Shown: positions 1-7,179 of the stretch, one piece after another | How positions within the stretch are numbered: position 1 is the first letter of the stretch | Layout of the letters: the number at the start of each line of letters is the position of its first letter | NCBI GenBank assembly: GCA_947479055.1 | Contig: CANJYE010000015.1 | Coordinates: 1-64,000 of the forward strand | Reading direction: 5' to 3' | DNA from: Erythrobacteraceae bacterium | GTDB lineage: Bacteria > Pseudomonadota > Alphaproteobacteria > Sphingomonadales > Sphingomonadaceae | DNA: 64,000 bases | Made by a program: the position numbers and the translations under genes | Notes under the pieces: model-generated | Told to the model about the DNA's origin: nothing | Databases searched by the model: none | Seen by the model: only the letters and a program-made list of their open reading frames with translations

Positions 1-71
1 CCATGCGATCGCGGGAAAAATGGCTTGATCCGGCGCATCTGCACCTCGCTCAGCATAAACAGATCGTCCAC
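1..71 (-). CDS. IS5-family transposase, 5' end only (runs off the window)
   Basis: On the minus strand a GTG at 71-69 opens a frame whose 23 visible codons read DDLFMLSEVQMRRIKPFFPR, then SHG. This is the characteristic N-terminus of IS5-family (IS427/IS1031-like) DDE transposases, which typically begin with a leucine/phenylalanine-rich helix and a PFFP...HG motif. A strong AGGAGG sits at 85-80, eight bases before the start. Everything past the first 23 codons lies outside the window, so integrity cannot be judged. It is oriented away from the rest of the window. Confidence 0.75.
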   Translation of the reverse strand, partial: MDDLFMLSEVQMRRIKPFFPRSH

Positions 72-130
72 AAGCAGCACCTCCTGGTGCCACCATTGAA
101 TCAACCCTCAGCCCATCATGCAAGCAATTT

Positions 131-149
131 AACAGGTCCTGACCCTAAG
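131..149. mobile_element. Possible terminal inverted repeat of the IS element
   Basis: The sequence aacaggtcctgaccctaag lies about 75 bp upstream of the transposase start, where the terminal repeat of an IS5-family element would be expected. Read outward-in it begins cttagggtcaggacc. I cannot see the other end of the element, so the repeat cannot be confirmed by pairing. The AT-richer DNA from 150 to 268 would then be chromosomal. It contains an imperfect dyad (ATAATG at 194-199, CATTAT at 208-213) and no recognisable gene. Confidence 0.3.
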
Positions 150-268
150 TCAGCATCAAACATGACCCACAGGAAGGGGTCTTGAAATGCAAGATAATGC
201 ATTCTGACATTATGTGCACTTGGGGGAAGTTTTCGACTGGGGTGAAGTAGTGTTACAAACTTTACTTC

Positions 269-373
269 TTATTGAGGAATGACAACATCCTCTTCTGTCG
301 TAAGAATTTCAAAGGGGTTACACGCCGCCAAAATAAAGAGAGGCATCAGCCGTAATACCGATGTGACCTTCAT
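269..373 (-). CDS. Very small predicted lipoprotein (34 aa)
   Basis: A 34-residue frame starts with ATG only two bases after the yggS stop codon and so is almost certainly on the yggS transcript. It encodes MKVTSVLRLMPLFILAAC followed by about 16 residues ending VIPQ. The hydrophobic stretch followed by L-A-A-C is a good lipobox, with Cys18 as the lipidation site, giving a mature peptide of about 17 residues. A G-rich run ends a few bases before the ATG inside the yggS end. I do not recognise a family, and a protein this short could be a chance frame; the lipobox and its position in a two-gene unit are the support. Confidence 0.5.
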   Translation of the reverse strand: MKVTSVLRLMPLFILAACNPFEILTTEEDVVIPQ

Positions 374-375
374 GC

Positions 376-1038
376 TCACCCCCGCCCCCCGAACAGCGCA
401 CTCCCCACCCGCACATGCGTTGCGCCCAGCATGATGGCAGTCTCGAAATCCTCGCTCATCCCCATGCTCAGCCCGGTCAGCCCATTGTCTGCCGCCAGCT
501 TGTCGGTGAGGGCGAAGAACGGGGCGGGTTCGATGCCGGCCGGCGGCACGCACATCAGGCCGATGACGGGGATATCCGCCGCGCGCGCCTGTTCGAGCAG
601 GTCCGGCAGCTCGGCAATCGCGCAGCCGCCCTTCTGTTCCTCCGCGCCGATGTTGACCTGGATGAAGCAGGGCAGCCTGCGCCCGGCCTTCGCCATCGCC
701 GCGCCGAGCGCTTTGACCAGGCTGGGCCGGTCGAGCGAATGGATGCAGTCGAACAGCGCCACTGCTTCCTCCGCCTTGTTGGACTGAAGCTGGCCGACGA
801 GGTGCAGTTCCACATCGGGGTAGCGCGCGCGCAGTTCCGGCCATTTGGCGGCGGCTTCCTGCACCCGGTTTTCGCCGAACACGCGCTGGCCCTGTGCCAG
901 CAGCGGCGCGATCGCTTCTGCCTCGTGGGTCTTGCTGACCGCGACCAGCGTGATCTCCTCCGGCCTGCGCCCGGCGACTTGGGCAGCGGCGGCGATGCGG
1001 GCGCGGATGGCGGCAAGAGGGGTGGCTGGCTGATCCAT
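376..1038 (-). CDS. yggS: PLP homeostasis protein, YggS/PROSC family
   Basis: This 220-residue protein is full length for the YggS/PLPBP family, single-domain fold-type III PLP-binding proteins that buffer cytosolic pyridoxal 5'-phosphate without known enzymatic activity. The expected PLP lysine is in VAVSKTHEA (Lys36). The family block around FGENRVQEA, the HLVGQLQSNKA segment and the C-terminal LSMGMSEDFETAI / VRVGSALFG phosphate-binding segment are all present. It starts at ATG 1038, only 22 bp from the divergent gene at 1061, so its promoter probably lies inside that gene. A tiny lipoprotein frame follows directly. Confidence 0.95.
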   Translation of the reverse strand: MDQPATPLAAIRARIAAAAQVAGRRPEEITLVAVSKTHEAEAIAPLLAQGQRVFGENRVQEAAAKWPELRARYPDVELHLVGQLQSNKAEEAVALFDCIHSLDRPSLVKALGAAMAKAGRRLPCFIQVNIGAEEQKGGCAIAELPDLLEQARAADIPVIGLMCVPPAGIEPAPFFALTDKLAADNGLTGLSMGMSEDFETAIMLGATHVRVGSALFGGRG

Positions 1039-1060
1039 GGCGCGCTGCTATAGCGGGCGG

Positions 1061-1600
1061 ATGCCCATGCGCCACCCTTTCAAGCAGCTTTGGCCCTTCC
1101 CGCAGCTCTGGCTGGTCAGCGACGCGCGCAACGATGCGGTGCTGGAACGCGCGCTGCGCCGCCTGCCGCGCGGTGCGGGCTTCATTTTCCGCCATTACCA
1201 TCTGGAACCGGACGCGCGGCGTGCGCGCTGGCGCCAGCTTGTCGCCATCGCCCGGGCGCGCGGGCTGGTCACGATCCTCGCTGCGAGTCCCGCGCTGGCC
1301 CGGCGCTGGGGCGCGGATGGGAGCTATGGCCCGGCGGCGGGGCATGGATTGTTCCGCCTCGCCACAGCCCATTCGCTGCGCGAGATCGGCCGGGCCAACC
1401 GCGCGCGCGCCGATGGCGTGCTGCTCTCGCCCGTCTATCCGACCCGCTCCCACCCCGACGCAGCGGCGCTTGGCCCGGTGCGCTTCCGCCTGCTGGCCGC
1501 GCGCGCGAGGATGCCGGTGATCGCGCTGGGCGGGATGGACCGGCGCGGCGCACGGCGGCTTGGCCCGGCCTGCTGGGCGGCGATCGACGGGTTGTCCTGA
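1061..1600 (+). CDS. Thiamine phosphate synthase-like protein (ThiE/TenI family)
   Basis: A 179-residue TIM-barrel protein of the ThiE/TenI family. The features seen are LWLVSDAR near the N-terminus, a VLLSPVYPTRSHPDA segment matching the conserved S/TPxFxTxSHP phosphate/thiazole loop, and MPVIALGGMDRR, the GG phosphate-binding loop. It is shorter than typical ThiE (about 210 residues), and the classical DD metal/pyrophosphate residues are not obvious. It may therefore be a TenI-like paralog rather than the main ThiE. I start it at ATG 1061; an upstream ATG at 1037 would overlap the divergent yggS start. It is followed by ftsK on the same strand after about 96 bp. Confidence 0.75.
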   Translation: MPMRHPFKQLWPFPQLWLVSDARNDAVLERALRRLPRGAGFIFRHYHLEPDARRARWRQLVAIARARGLVTILAASPALARRWGADGSYGPAAGHGLFRLATAHSLREIGRANRARADGVLLSPVYPTRSHPDAAALGPVRFRLLAARARMPVIALGGMDRRGARRLGPACWAAIDGLS

Positions 1601-1609
1601 ATGTGGCGC

Positions 1610-1647
1610 GACTCGCCAGAATTCCCAAGGATTCTTGACGCGGAGTC
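1610..1647. promoter_or_regulatory. Cluster of three GANTC (CcrM) sites upstream of ftsK
   Basis: GACTC at 1610, GATTC at 1630 and GAGTC at 1643 lie within 38 bp in the 96-bp gap before ftsK. A TTGACG at 1635-1640 followed 18 bp later by CATGAT could be the promoter. In alphaproteobacteria GANTC is methylated by CcrM and, near promoters, is read by GcrA-sigma70 to time cell-division genes. That role is inferred here from the clustering and the downstream gene. Confidence 0.45.
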
Positions 1648-1696
1648 ACTCCAGGGCGCATGATGGGCGTTCAGGCGGCAGAGGGACGATGTGAGC

Positions 1697-4036
1697 ATGG
1701 CTACCAGGGCAATCGGCGCGTCAGGCCGCAAGTCTGCCCCTGCCGACTGGCGGGCGGCGTTCCGCCGTTCGCTGCGCCGCGCGTTGCAGATGGGCGCGGC
1801 GGTGCTACTGTTCGCCGGGATGATCGCGCTCGCGCTGGCGCTGGTGAGCTATCACCAGACCGATCCGTCCGCCTCCACCGCGGCGGGCGGGACGGTCCAG
1901 AACTGGCTCGGCCTGGGCGGAGCATGGGTGGCGGAACGGGCGCTGTTCCTGTTCGGCATGGCCTGCGTGCTGTTCCTGCCGCTGCTCTATGCCTTCTCGC
2001 GCAAGCTGTGGCGCGACGCCGACGAGGAGGAGACCCCGCATGGCCTGCGCTGGTGGCGCGCGGTCGGCATGCTGCTAGCGGCGATGGCGCTGCTGGCGAC
2101 GGTGCTGAGCCTCGCCTTCACCTCGCCCGGCGGCTCGCTGCCGGCCTCGCCGGGCGGGATCACCGGGCTGCTGGGGGCCGGCGCCGTGCGCGCGCTGGCC
2201 GCGCTGCTGCCCGAACCGGCGCAGGGCTGGACCATCCTCGGCATCGCGCTGGCCTTCCTGCTGGCGGGCATATTGCTGGCCGGACGGGTGTTCGCGATCG
2301 ACTGGGCGCAGCTGCTCACCCTGCCCGCGATGCTGCGCAACCCGCGCAGCCTGACCGCGCCGGAGATTCCCTTCGTTAGCCGCCGCGCAAAGCCCACGCC
2401 GGAACCGCGCGCCATTCCGCTTGCCGACCATCCCGCCCGCAAGCCGCCCGAAATCACCGATCCCACCACCGCACCCAAACCGGCGGAATTTTCCGGCAAG
2501 TCGAAGCAGAAGGACCTGTTCGATCGATACGAACTGCCCGGCATTGACCTGCTGACCGATCCGCCGAAAACGGAAGCGCCGAAAATCGACAAGCTGGCGC
2601 TGGAACGCAATGCCCGCCTGCTCGAAACGGTGCTCGACGATTTCAACGTCAAGGGCGAGATCACCGCGGTGCGCACCGGCCCGGTCGTCACCATGTACGA
2701 GCTCGAACCGGCCCCCGGCATCAAGGCCAGCCGGGTGATTGGCCTGGCTGAAGACATCGCGCGCAACATGAGCGCGATTTCCGCGCGCGTTTCCTCCATC
2801 CCCGGCAAGACCGTGATGGGGATCGAACTGCCCAACAAGGACCGCCAGATGGTGGTGTTGAAGGAACTGATCGCCTGCGAGGCTTTTGCCCATCACAAGG
2901 GCATGCTGCCGATCATCCTGGGCAAGGATATCGCGGGCGAACCGATCGTGGCCGATCTTGCCGCCATGCCGCATCTGCTGGTGGCGGGCACCACCGGTTC
3001 GGGCAAGTCGGTCGGGCTCAACACCATCCTGTTGTCGCTGCTCTATCGCCTGTCCCCGCGCGATTGCCGCCTGATCCTGATCGATCCCAAGGTGCTGGAG
3101 CTGAAAAGCTACGACGATATCCCCCACCTGCTCAGCCCGGTGGTGACCGAGCCGCCCAAGGCGGTCCGCGCCTTGAAATGGGCGGTCGAGGAGATGGAAC
3201 GGCGTTACCGGATGATGAGCGCGATCGGCGCGCGCAATCTCACCGGTTTCAATGAACGGGTGAAGACCGCCGCCGCCAAGGGCAAACCGCTCGGCCGCCG
3301 GGTGCAGATCGGGTTCGATCCCGATACGGGTGAGGAGCTGTTCGAGGAAGAACAGCTCGATTACCAGACCCTGCCGCAGATCGTGCTGATCGTGGACGAG
3401 CTGGCCGATCTGATGGTCACTGTCGGCAAGGACATCGAAGTGCTGATCCAGCGGCTCAGCCAGAAAAGCCGCGCGGCCGGCATCCACCTGATCATGGCGA
3501 CGCAGCGCCCCTCGGTCGATGTCATCACCGGGGTAATCAAGGCCAATTTGCCCACTCGTGTCAGCTTCCACGTCACCAGCCGGATCGACAGCCGCACCAT
3601 CCTGGGCGAACAGGGCGCCGAACAGCTGCTGGGCAAGGGCGACATGCTCTACAAGCCGTCCAGCGGCGCGCTGGTCCGTGTCCACGGCCCGTTCGTGTCG
3701 GACGAGGAGGTGGAACTGGTCGCCAGGCACTGGCGCGGGCAAGGCTCGCCCGAATATGTCGACAGCGTCACCGAGGAGCCGGAAGACGGCAGCTTCAGTT
3801 TCGACGATGAACTGACCGCTTCCGACAACCCGGAAGAACGCAAATACCGCCAGGCCTGCCAGTTCGTGTTCGAAAGCCAGAAGGCCTCGGGTTCATGGCT
3901 CCAGCGCCAGATGGGGGTGGGCTACAACACGGCGGCCAAATGGATCGAGCGGATGGAGGAAGACGGCTTCGTCGGCCCGGCCAACCACGTCGGCAAGCGG
4001 GAGATCTACCGCGACAAGGATGGGAATCCGCTGTGA
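1697..4036 (+). CDS. ftsK: DNA translocase FtsK
   Basis: A 779-residue septal DNA pump that coordinates chromosome segregation with division. The N-terminus holds a membrane domain with about four hydrophobic segments (roughly residues 35-195). A Pro/Lys-rich linker and the alpha-beta RecA-like motor follow. Walker A is AGTTGSGKS near residue 433 and the hydrophobic Walker B is QIVLIVDELADLM. Conserved ATQRPSVDVITG and LGEQGAEQLLGKGDML blocks are present. The C-terminal winged-helix gamma domain (SGSWLQRQMGVGYNTA to the end) recognises KOPS. The linker is short relative to E. coli FtsK, as is usual in this group. I favour ATG 1697, ten bases after GAGGGA; a GTG at 1691 is in frame. GANTC sites upstream suggest cell-cycle control. 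Confidence 0.97.
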   Translation: MATRAIGASGRKSAPADWRAAFRRSLRRALQMGAAVLLFAGMIALALALVSYHQTDPSASTAAGGTVQNWLGLGGAWVAERALFLFGMACVLFLPLLYAFSRKLWRDADEEETPHGLRWWRAVGMLLAAMALLATVLSLAFTSPGGSLPASPGGITGLLGAGAVRALAALLPEPAQGWTILGIALAFLLAGILLAGRVFAIDWAQLLTLPAMLRNPRSLTAPEIPFVSRRAKPTPEPRAIPLADHPARKPPEITDPTTAPKPAEFSGKSKQKDLFDRYELPGIDLLTDPPKTEAPKIDKLALERNARLLETVLDDFNVKGEITAVRTGPVVTMYELEPAPGIKASRVIGLAEDIARNMSAISARVSSIPGKTVMGIELPNKDRQMVVLKELIACEAFAHHKGMLPIILGKDIAGEPIVADLAAMPHLLVAGTTGSGKSVGLNTILLSLLYRLSPRDCRLILIDPKVLELKSYDDIPHLLSPVVTEPPKAVRALKWAVEEMERRYRMMSAIGARNLTGFNERVKTAAAKGKPLGRRVQIGFDPDTGEELFEEEQLDYQTLPQIVLIVDELADLMVTVGKDIEVLIQRLSQKSRAAGIHLIMATQRPSVDVITGVIKANLPTRVSFHVTSRIDSRTILGEQGAEQLLGKGDMLYKPSSGALVRVHGPFVSDEEVELVARHWRGQGSPEYVDSVTEEPEDGSFSFDDELTASDNPEERKYRQACQFVFESQKASGSWLQRQMGVGYNTAAKWIERMEEDGFVGPANHVGKREIYRDKDGNPL

Positions 4037-4058
4037 GGGGAACCCGCGGGATACCTGG

Positions 4059-4577
4059 TCATCTCCACGATAGCTGATTTTTGGGCAGGCGACCGCTCGG
4101 ATCAAAAACTGCTGCGCGTGTCGGCAAATCCGGCCCCCAGCGCCAGAGGACGAGATTGAAATTTCCTCCACCCGCGCCGGGTGCGAAGCTTGGGACGAGC
4201 ATTCCGGCAAAGCCAGCCGCCTTCAAAGCGTCAACCACGAGCCATGACGGTGCATCTCTGTCCGCGCGCATAAATACTAACCATGCGCACGCCAGATCGT
4301 CGATTGTGATCCCTAGCGCAATCCTGCCTGCATCAGTGCGGAGATCGGCAATCGGCTCGCAGTCGATGTCATATTCGCAGATCGTGAGCGGCTGGAGCCG
4401 CTGGCTCAGGCCTTGCGAGCATTCGTTGACGGCAGTTGTGATATCCAGAGCCAGATACAGCGTCGGCTCGCCCTTGCGGTTGAACCTGCCACCGGCTTTT
4501 GCAGCTCCGTCGCCTGAAATCGGCGAGAACGACCACTTCGGGTCGTGCGCGCGGTAACACGTGCCCTCGAACTTCAA
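4059..4577 (-). CDS. RES-domain toxin of a type II toxin-antitoxin system
   Basis: A 172-residue RES-family toxin. Family members are ADP-ribosyltransferase-like enzymes that degrade NAD+ (by phosphorolysis or hydrolysis) and halt growth. The family hallmarks are visible: CYRAHDPKW near the N-terminus, GGRFN with Arg31, Tyr41 in TLYLAL, Glu52 in AVNE, and Ser130 in MLVPSFAPG followed by NLVLWRW. These match the Arg-Glu-Ser signature and the spacing of characterised RES toxins. Its start overlaps the stop of the upstream antitoxin by four bases (ATGA), so the pair is translationally coupled. It ends 22 bp from the convergent ftsK end. All active-site positions look intact. Confidence 0.92.
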   Translation of the reverse strand: MKFEGTCYRAHDPKWSFSPISGDGAAKAGGRFNRKGEPTLYLALDITTAVNECSQGLSQRLQPLTICEYDIDCEPIADLRTDAGRIALGITIDDLACAWLVFMRADRDAPSWLVVDALKAAGFAGMLVPSFAPGAGGGNFNLVLWRWGPDLPTRAAVFDPSGRLPKNQLSWR

Positions 4578-5032
4578 GCGAAGCCGCCCAGGGCGAGATG
4601 ATCGAGATAATCACGCACCGCACCCGCTTCGCCCGCTTTGACCAAAGCCTCCGGCGTCCGCCCGTCCAGCGCCGGGATCGGTTGCGAGCGATACCACGCC
4701 ATCGCCTGCGTCTCGCCACCGGCCCATTCGCGGATCCTTGCGACAATCTCAAGCATCTCCCGAACACGTGACTGCGTTCGCGGAGCCATCCGACGTTGCG
4801 CTTTGCCGATCGTGGCCGCGCCGAGACCAACTGTTTCGGCGAGCTGGCCTTTGGTCATACGGAACGTATCCGCGACACGCTCAACATCGACGATGCCGCC
4901 CTTGTCGATAAAATGGGTCACAAAGCCAGAGCCAGCGTAGATCACTGCCTGCGCATCCACCGCCACGAGCTTTTTGCGCGCACGCGTACCCGCAATTCGC
5001 TTGCCGCTATCGCCCTTTGCCACAATAGTCAT
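4574..5032 (-). CDS. Xre/MbcA/ParS-type antitoxin (DUF2384)
   Basis: A 152-residue antitoxin, first gene of the pair. A helical Xre-like N-terminal region (about residues 50-105, with MTKGQLAETVGLGAATIGK looking like a helix-turn-helix) precedes the toxin-binding C-terminal domain. That domain carries the family signature PIPALDGRTPEAL and AVRDYLDHLALG. In known pairs the C-terminus plugs the RES active site and the N-terminus dimerises on the operator. The basic first 20 residues (KGDSGKRIAGTRARKK) are a short extension. The start at 5032 follows AAAGGATCGG. A palindrome at 5044-5072 just upstream is the likely autorepression site. Confidence 0.9.
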   Translation of the reverse strand: MTIVAKGDSGKRIAGTRARKKLVAVDAQAVIYAGSGFVTHFIDKGGIVDVERVADTFRMTKGQLAETVGLGAATIGKAQRRMAPRTQSRVREMLEIVARIREWAGGETQAMAWYRSQPIPALDGRTPEALVKAGEAGAVRDYLDHLALGGFA

Positions 5033-5043
5033 GTCCGATCCTT

Positions 5044-5072
5044 TGTCTCATATTAGGGCATAATATGGGACA
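5044..5072. promoter_or_regulatory. Palindromic operator of the RES/Xre operon
   Basis: TGTCTCATATTA (5044-5055) and TAATATGGGACA (5061-5072) form a 12-bp dyad with one mismatch and a 5-bp spacer, starting 11 bp upstream of the antitoxin start. The AT-rich arms would cover the minus-strand -10 region; a TTGATC about 20 bp further upstream is a possible -35. Type II antitoxins of this family autoregulate by binding such repeats. Confidence 0.75.
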
Positions 5073-5107
5073 TAATTCGCATGTGATCAAGTAGCGATCT
5101 CTCCATC

Positions 5108-5740
5108 TCACTCCACCGGCCAGGTCTTCCGCTTCAGCTCGAACTGGTCGCTGCTGCGGATATAGCCGCCGAAGCCGAACTGGCGAGCGATGAGGTGCAT
5201 CGCGGGGGTGTCGATCCGCAGCTTGCCGCCTTCTTCCGACGCGAAGCGATCATCGACATGCATCGCCACGATCTCGCCCAGCACGATCGCGGAATTGCGC
5301 GCCGGCTCGATCAGCTGGAACAGGCGGCATTCGAAATTGACCGGGGCCGACGCGATCAGCGGCGCGGCGATTTTGCTGGCAGGGCGGGTGGCGACGCCGG
5401 CCAGCGCCAGTTCGTCCACCCCGCGCGGGGCTTCGGCGGCAGTCAGGTTCATCGCCTCGACATCGGCTTCGCACACCATCGCGATGGTGAACTCGCCCGT
5501 TTCGCGGATCGCTCGCAGCGTGTCCTTTTCCTTCTCCTCGCCCCGCACGAGGTCCGGCCCGATGCCAACCGCCAGGATCGGCGGGGTCGCCATCATCGCG
5601 TTGAAGAAACTGAACGGCGCGGCGTTGCAGATGCCCGCCGCGTCTTGCGTCACCACCCAGGCGACCGGGCGGGGCGAGACTGTGTTGAGCATCAGCCTGT
5701 AACGCTCCGCCCCGGTTATGGCGGAAAAATCAAATTGCAT
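5108..5740 (-). CDS. Flavin reductase-like (FMN-binding split-barrel) protein
   Basis: A 210-residue protein of the flavin_reduct/DIM6-NTAB family, which bind FMN in a split barrel and either reduce flavin or act as small flavoenzymes. The evidence is the family opening TVSPRPVAWVVTQDAAG, then NAAPFSFFNAMMATPPILA, then DTLRAIRETGEFTI, and a C-terminal segment ending YIRSSDQFELKR. I use ATG 5740 (MQFDFS) because a GAGGACC lies just upstream; a longer frame to 5779 lacks support. It is divergent from ald across a 246-bp gap. It might supply reduced flavin to flavin-dependent monooxygenases, but no partner is adjacent. Confidence 0.85.
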   Translation of the reverse strand: MQFDFSAITGAERYRLMLNTVSPRPVAWVVTQDAAGICNAAPFSFFNAMMATPPILAVGIGPDLVRGEEKEKDTLRAIRETGEFTIAMVCEADVEAMNLTAAEAPRGVDELALAGVATRPASKIAAPLIASAPVNFECRLFQLIEPARNSAIVLGEIVAMHVDDRFASEEGGKLRIDTPAMHLIARQFGFGGYIRSSDQFELKRKTWPVE

Positions 5741-5892
5741 CGGTCGGTCCTCATTTCGGATTGGCCTTCCCCATGACATGCCCGCGCACGGCGGGAAAGT
5801 CCTGCCCGCCTGCCCGCACTGTCCTACAGGACCGGAGTTTGCTAAGGAAATGCAAGGTTGATCGCGAACGGGAAATCCAAAGTGTCACTTTC

Positions 5893-5970
5893 GGAACCTG
5901 TTCCCATGATATTGTTTTAATATTCTATCTTGCCCAAGAATCGGGTGACGCGCTGTCACCTTTGTCACCC
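5893..5970. promoter_or_regulatory. Control region upstream of ald with GGTGAC/GTCACC repeats
   Basis: In front of ald there is a 6-bp perfect dyad, GGTGAC (5944-5949) gcgct GTCACC (5955-5960), plus a third half-site GTCACC at 5964-5969. Further upstream GGAACCTGTTCC (5893-5904) is a hyphenated GGAAC/GTTCC repeat that also resembles the -35 of EcfG-type promoters (a TGTT follows 15 bases later). Alanine dehydrogenase genes are often controlled by Lrp-type regulators. No regulator gene is adjacent, so the assignment is open. Confidence 0.4.
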
Positions 5971-5986
5971 AGACAGGAGCGAACCC

Positions 5987-7102
5987 ATGATTGTCGGCTG
6001 CCCACGCGAGATCAAGAATCACGAATACCGCGTCGGCCTGACGCCGGAGAGCGCCCACGAGCTGGTCGCGCATGGCCACGAGGTGTGGATCGAGAGCGGC
6101 GCTGGCGAGGGTATCGGCGCGAGCGATGCCGATTACGAAGCCGCCGGAGCGGTGGTCAAATCCGATGCAGGCGCGATCTTCGCAGGGAGCGAGTTGATCG
6201 TGAAGGTCAAGGAACCACAGCCGCAGGAACGCGCGATGCTGCGCGCTGGCCAGGTGCTTTACACCTATCTCCACCTTGCCCCGGACCCCGAACAGACTGT
6301 CGATCTGGTTCAATCCGGCGTCACCGCTATCGCCTATGAAACCGTCACGGGCCCCGGCGGGACGCTGCCGCTGCTCAAGCCGATGAGCCAGGTGGCAGGA
6401 CGGATGGCGATCCAGGCGGGGGCCACCGCGCTGGAAAAGGCCCATGGTGGGCGCGGAGTACTGCTGGGCGGAGTGCCGGGCGTGCTGCCGGCGAAAGTGG
6501 CCGTTCTGGGCGGCGGCGTGGTCGGCTTCAACGCCGCCCAGATGGCGGTTGGGCTGGGGGCGGATGTCACCATCCTCGACCGCAACCCGGAAGTGCTCGA
6601 AAAACTTGGCATTCATTTCGAAAGCCGTGCCAAGACCCGCTTCGCCAACCGCGCCAACATAGCCGAAAGTGTGGCCGAAGCGGATCTGGTGATCGGGGCC
6701 GTGCTGATCCCCGGCGGCGCCGCGCCCAAGCTGGTGACGCGCGACATGCTCGGCACGATGATGCGCGGCGCGGTGCTGGTCGATGTCGCGATTGACCAGG
6801 GTGGCTGTTTCGAAACCAGCCACCCGACCACTCATGCCGAGCCGACTTTCGTGGTGGAGGGGATCGTCCATTACTGCGTCGCCAACATGCCCGGCGCGGT
6901 GGCAAGGACCAGCACCTATGCGCTCAACAACGTCACGCTGCCGCATGCGCTGGCGATCGCCGACCTCGGCTGGAAAGCGGCATTGCGCGCCAATCCGCAC
7001 CTCACCGCCGGGCTCAATGTCCATGCCGGACAGGTGACCTGCGAGGCGGTGGCCCGGGAACTGGGCTACGAATGGACCGATCCGTTGAAGATTCTTTCCT
7101 GA
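5987..7102 (+). CDS. ald: Alanine dehydrogenase
   Basis: A 371-residue NAD-dependent L-alanine dehydrogenase, full length. The N-terminal [20 protein letters not shown] is diagnostic of the Ald/PNT-alpha superfamily. The catalytic lysine in VKVKEPQ and the histidine in YTYLHLAPD are present. The NAD-binding Rossmann glycine motif is [14 protein letters not shown]. The start at 5987 follows AGGAGC. The enzyme interconverts alanine and pyruvate plus ammonia and is commonly induced by alanine or low oxygen. It is monocistronic as far as can be seen, with a repeat-containing control region upstream. Confidence 0.97.
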   Translation: MIVGCPREIKNHEYRVGLTPESAHELVAHGHEVWIESGAGEGIGASDADYEAAGAVVKSDAGAIFAGSELIVKVKEPQPQERAMLRAGQVLYTYLHLAPDPEQTVDLVQSGVTAIAYETVTGPGGTLPLLKPMSQVAGRMAIQAGATALEKAHGGRGVLLGGVPGVLPAKVAVLGGGVVGFNAAQMAVGLGADVTILDRNPEVLEKLGIHFESRAKTRFANRANIAESVAEADLVIGAVLIPGGAAPKLVTRDMLGTMMRGAVLVDVAIDQGGCFETSHPTTHAEPTFVVEGIVHYCVANMPGAVARTSTYALNNVTLPHALAIADLGWKAALRANPHLTAGLNVHAGQVTCEAVARELGYEWTDPLKILS

Positions 7103-7179
7103 AACCAAGATGCTAGGTATCAATTCCGGCAGGGTCGGGCTTAACCCGAAATAAGAACTTTCACCCTAGAACCAGCAGC

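Noticed and set aside
3-185. Plus-strand 60-codon open frame at the left edge
   Set aside because: It is antisense to the transposase start and its RBS; the composition (His/Gln/Pro rich) is not protein-like.
269-1453. Long minus-strand frame of 394 codons spanning yggS
   Set aside because: Only its last 34 codons (the lipoprotein) look genuine; the rest is out of frame with yggS and antisense to the TMP-synthase-like gene.
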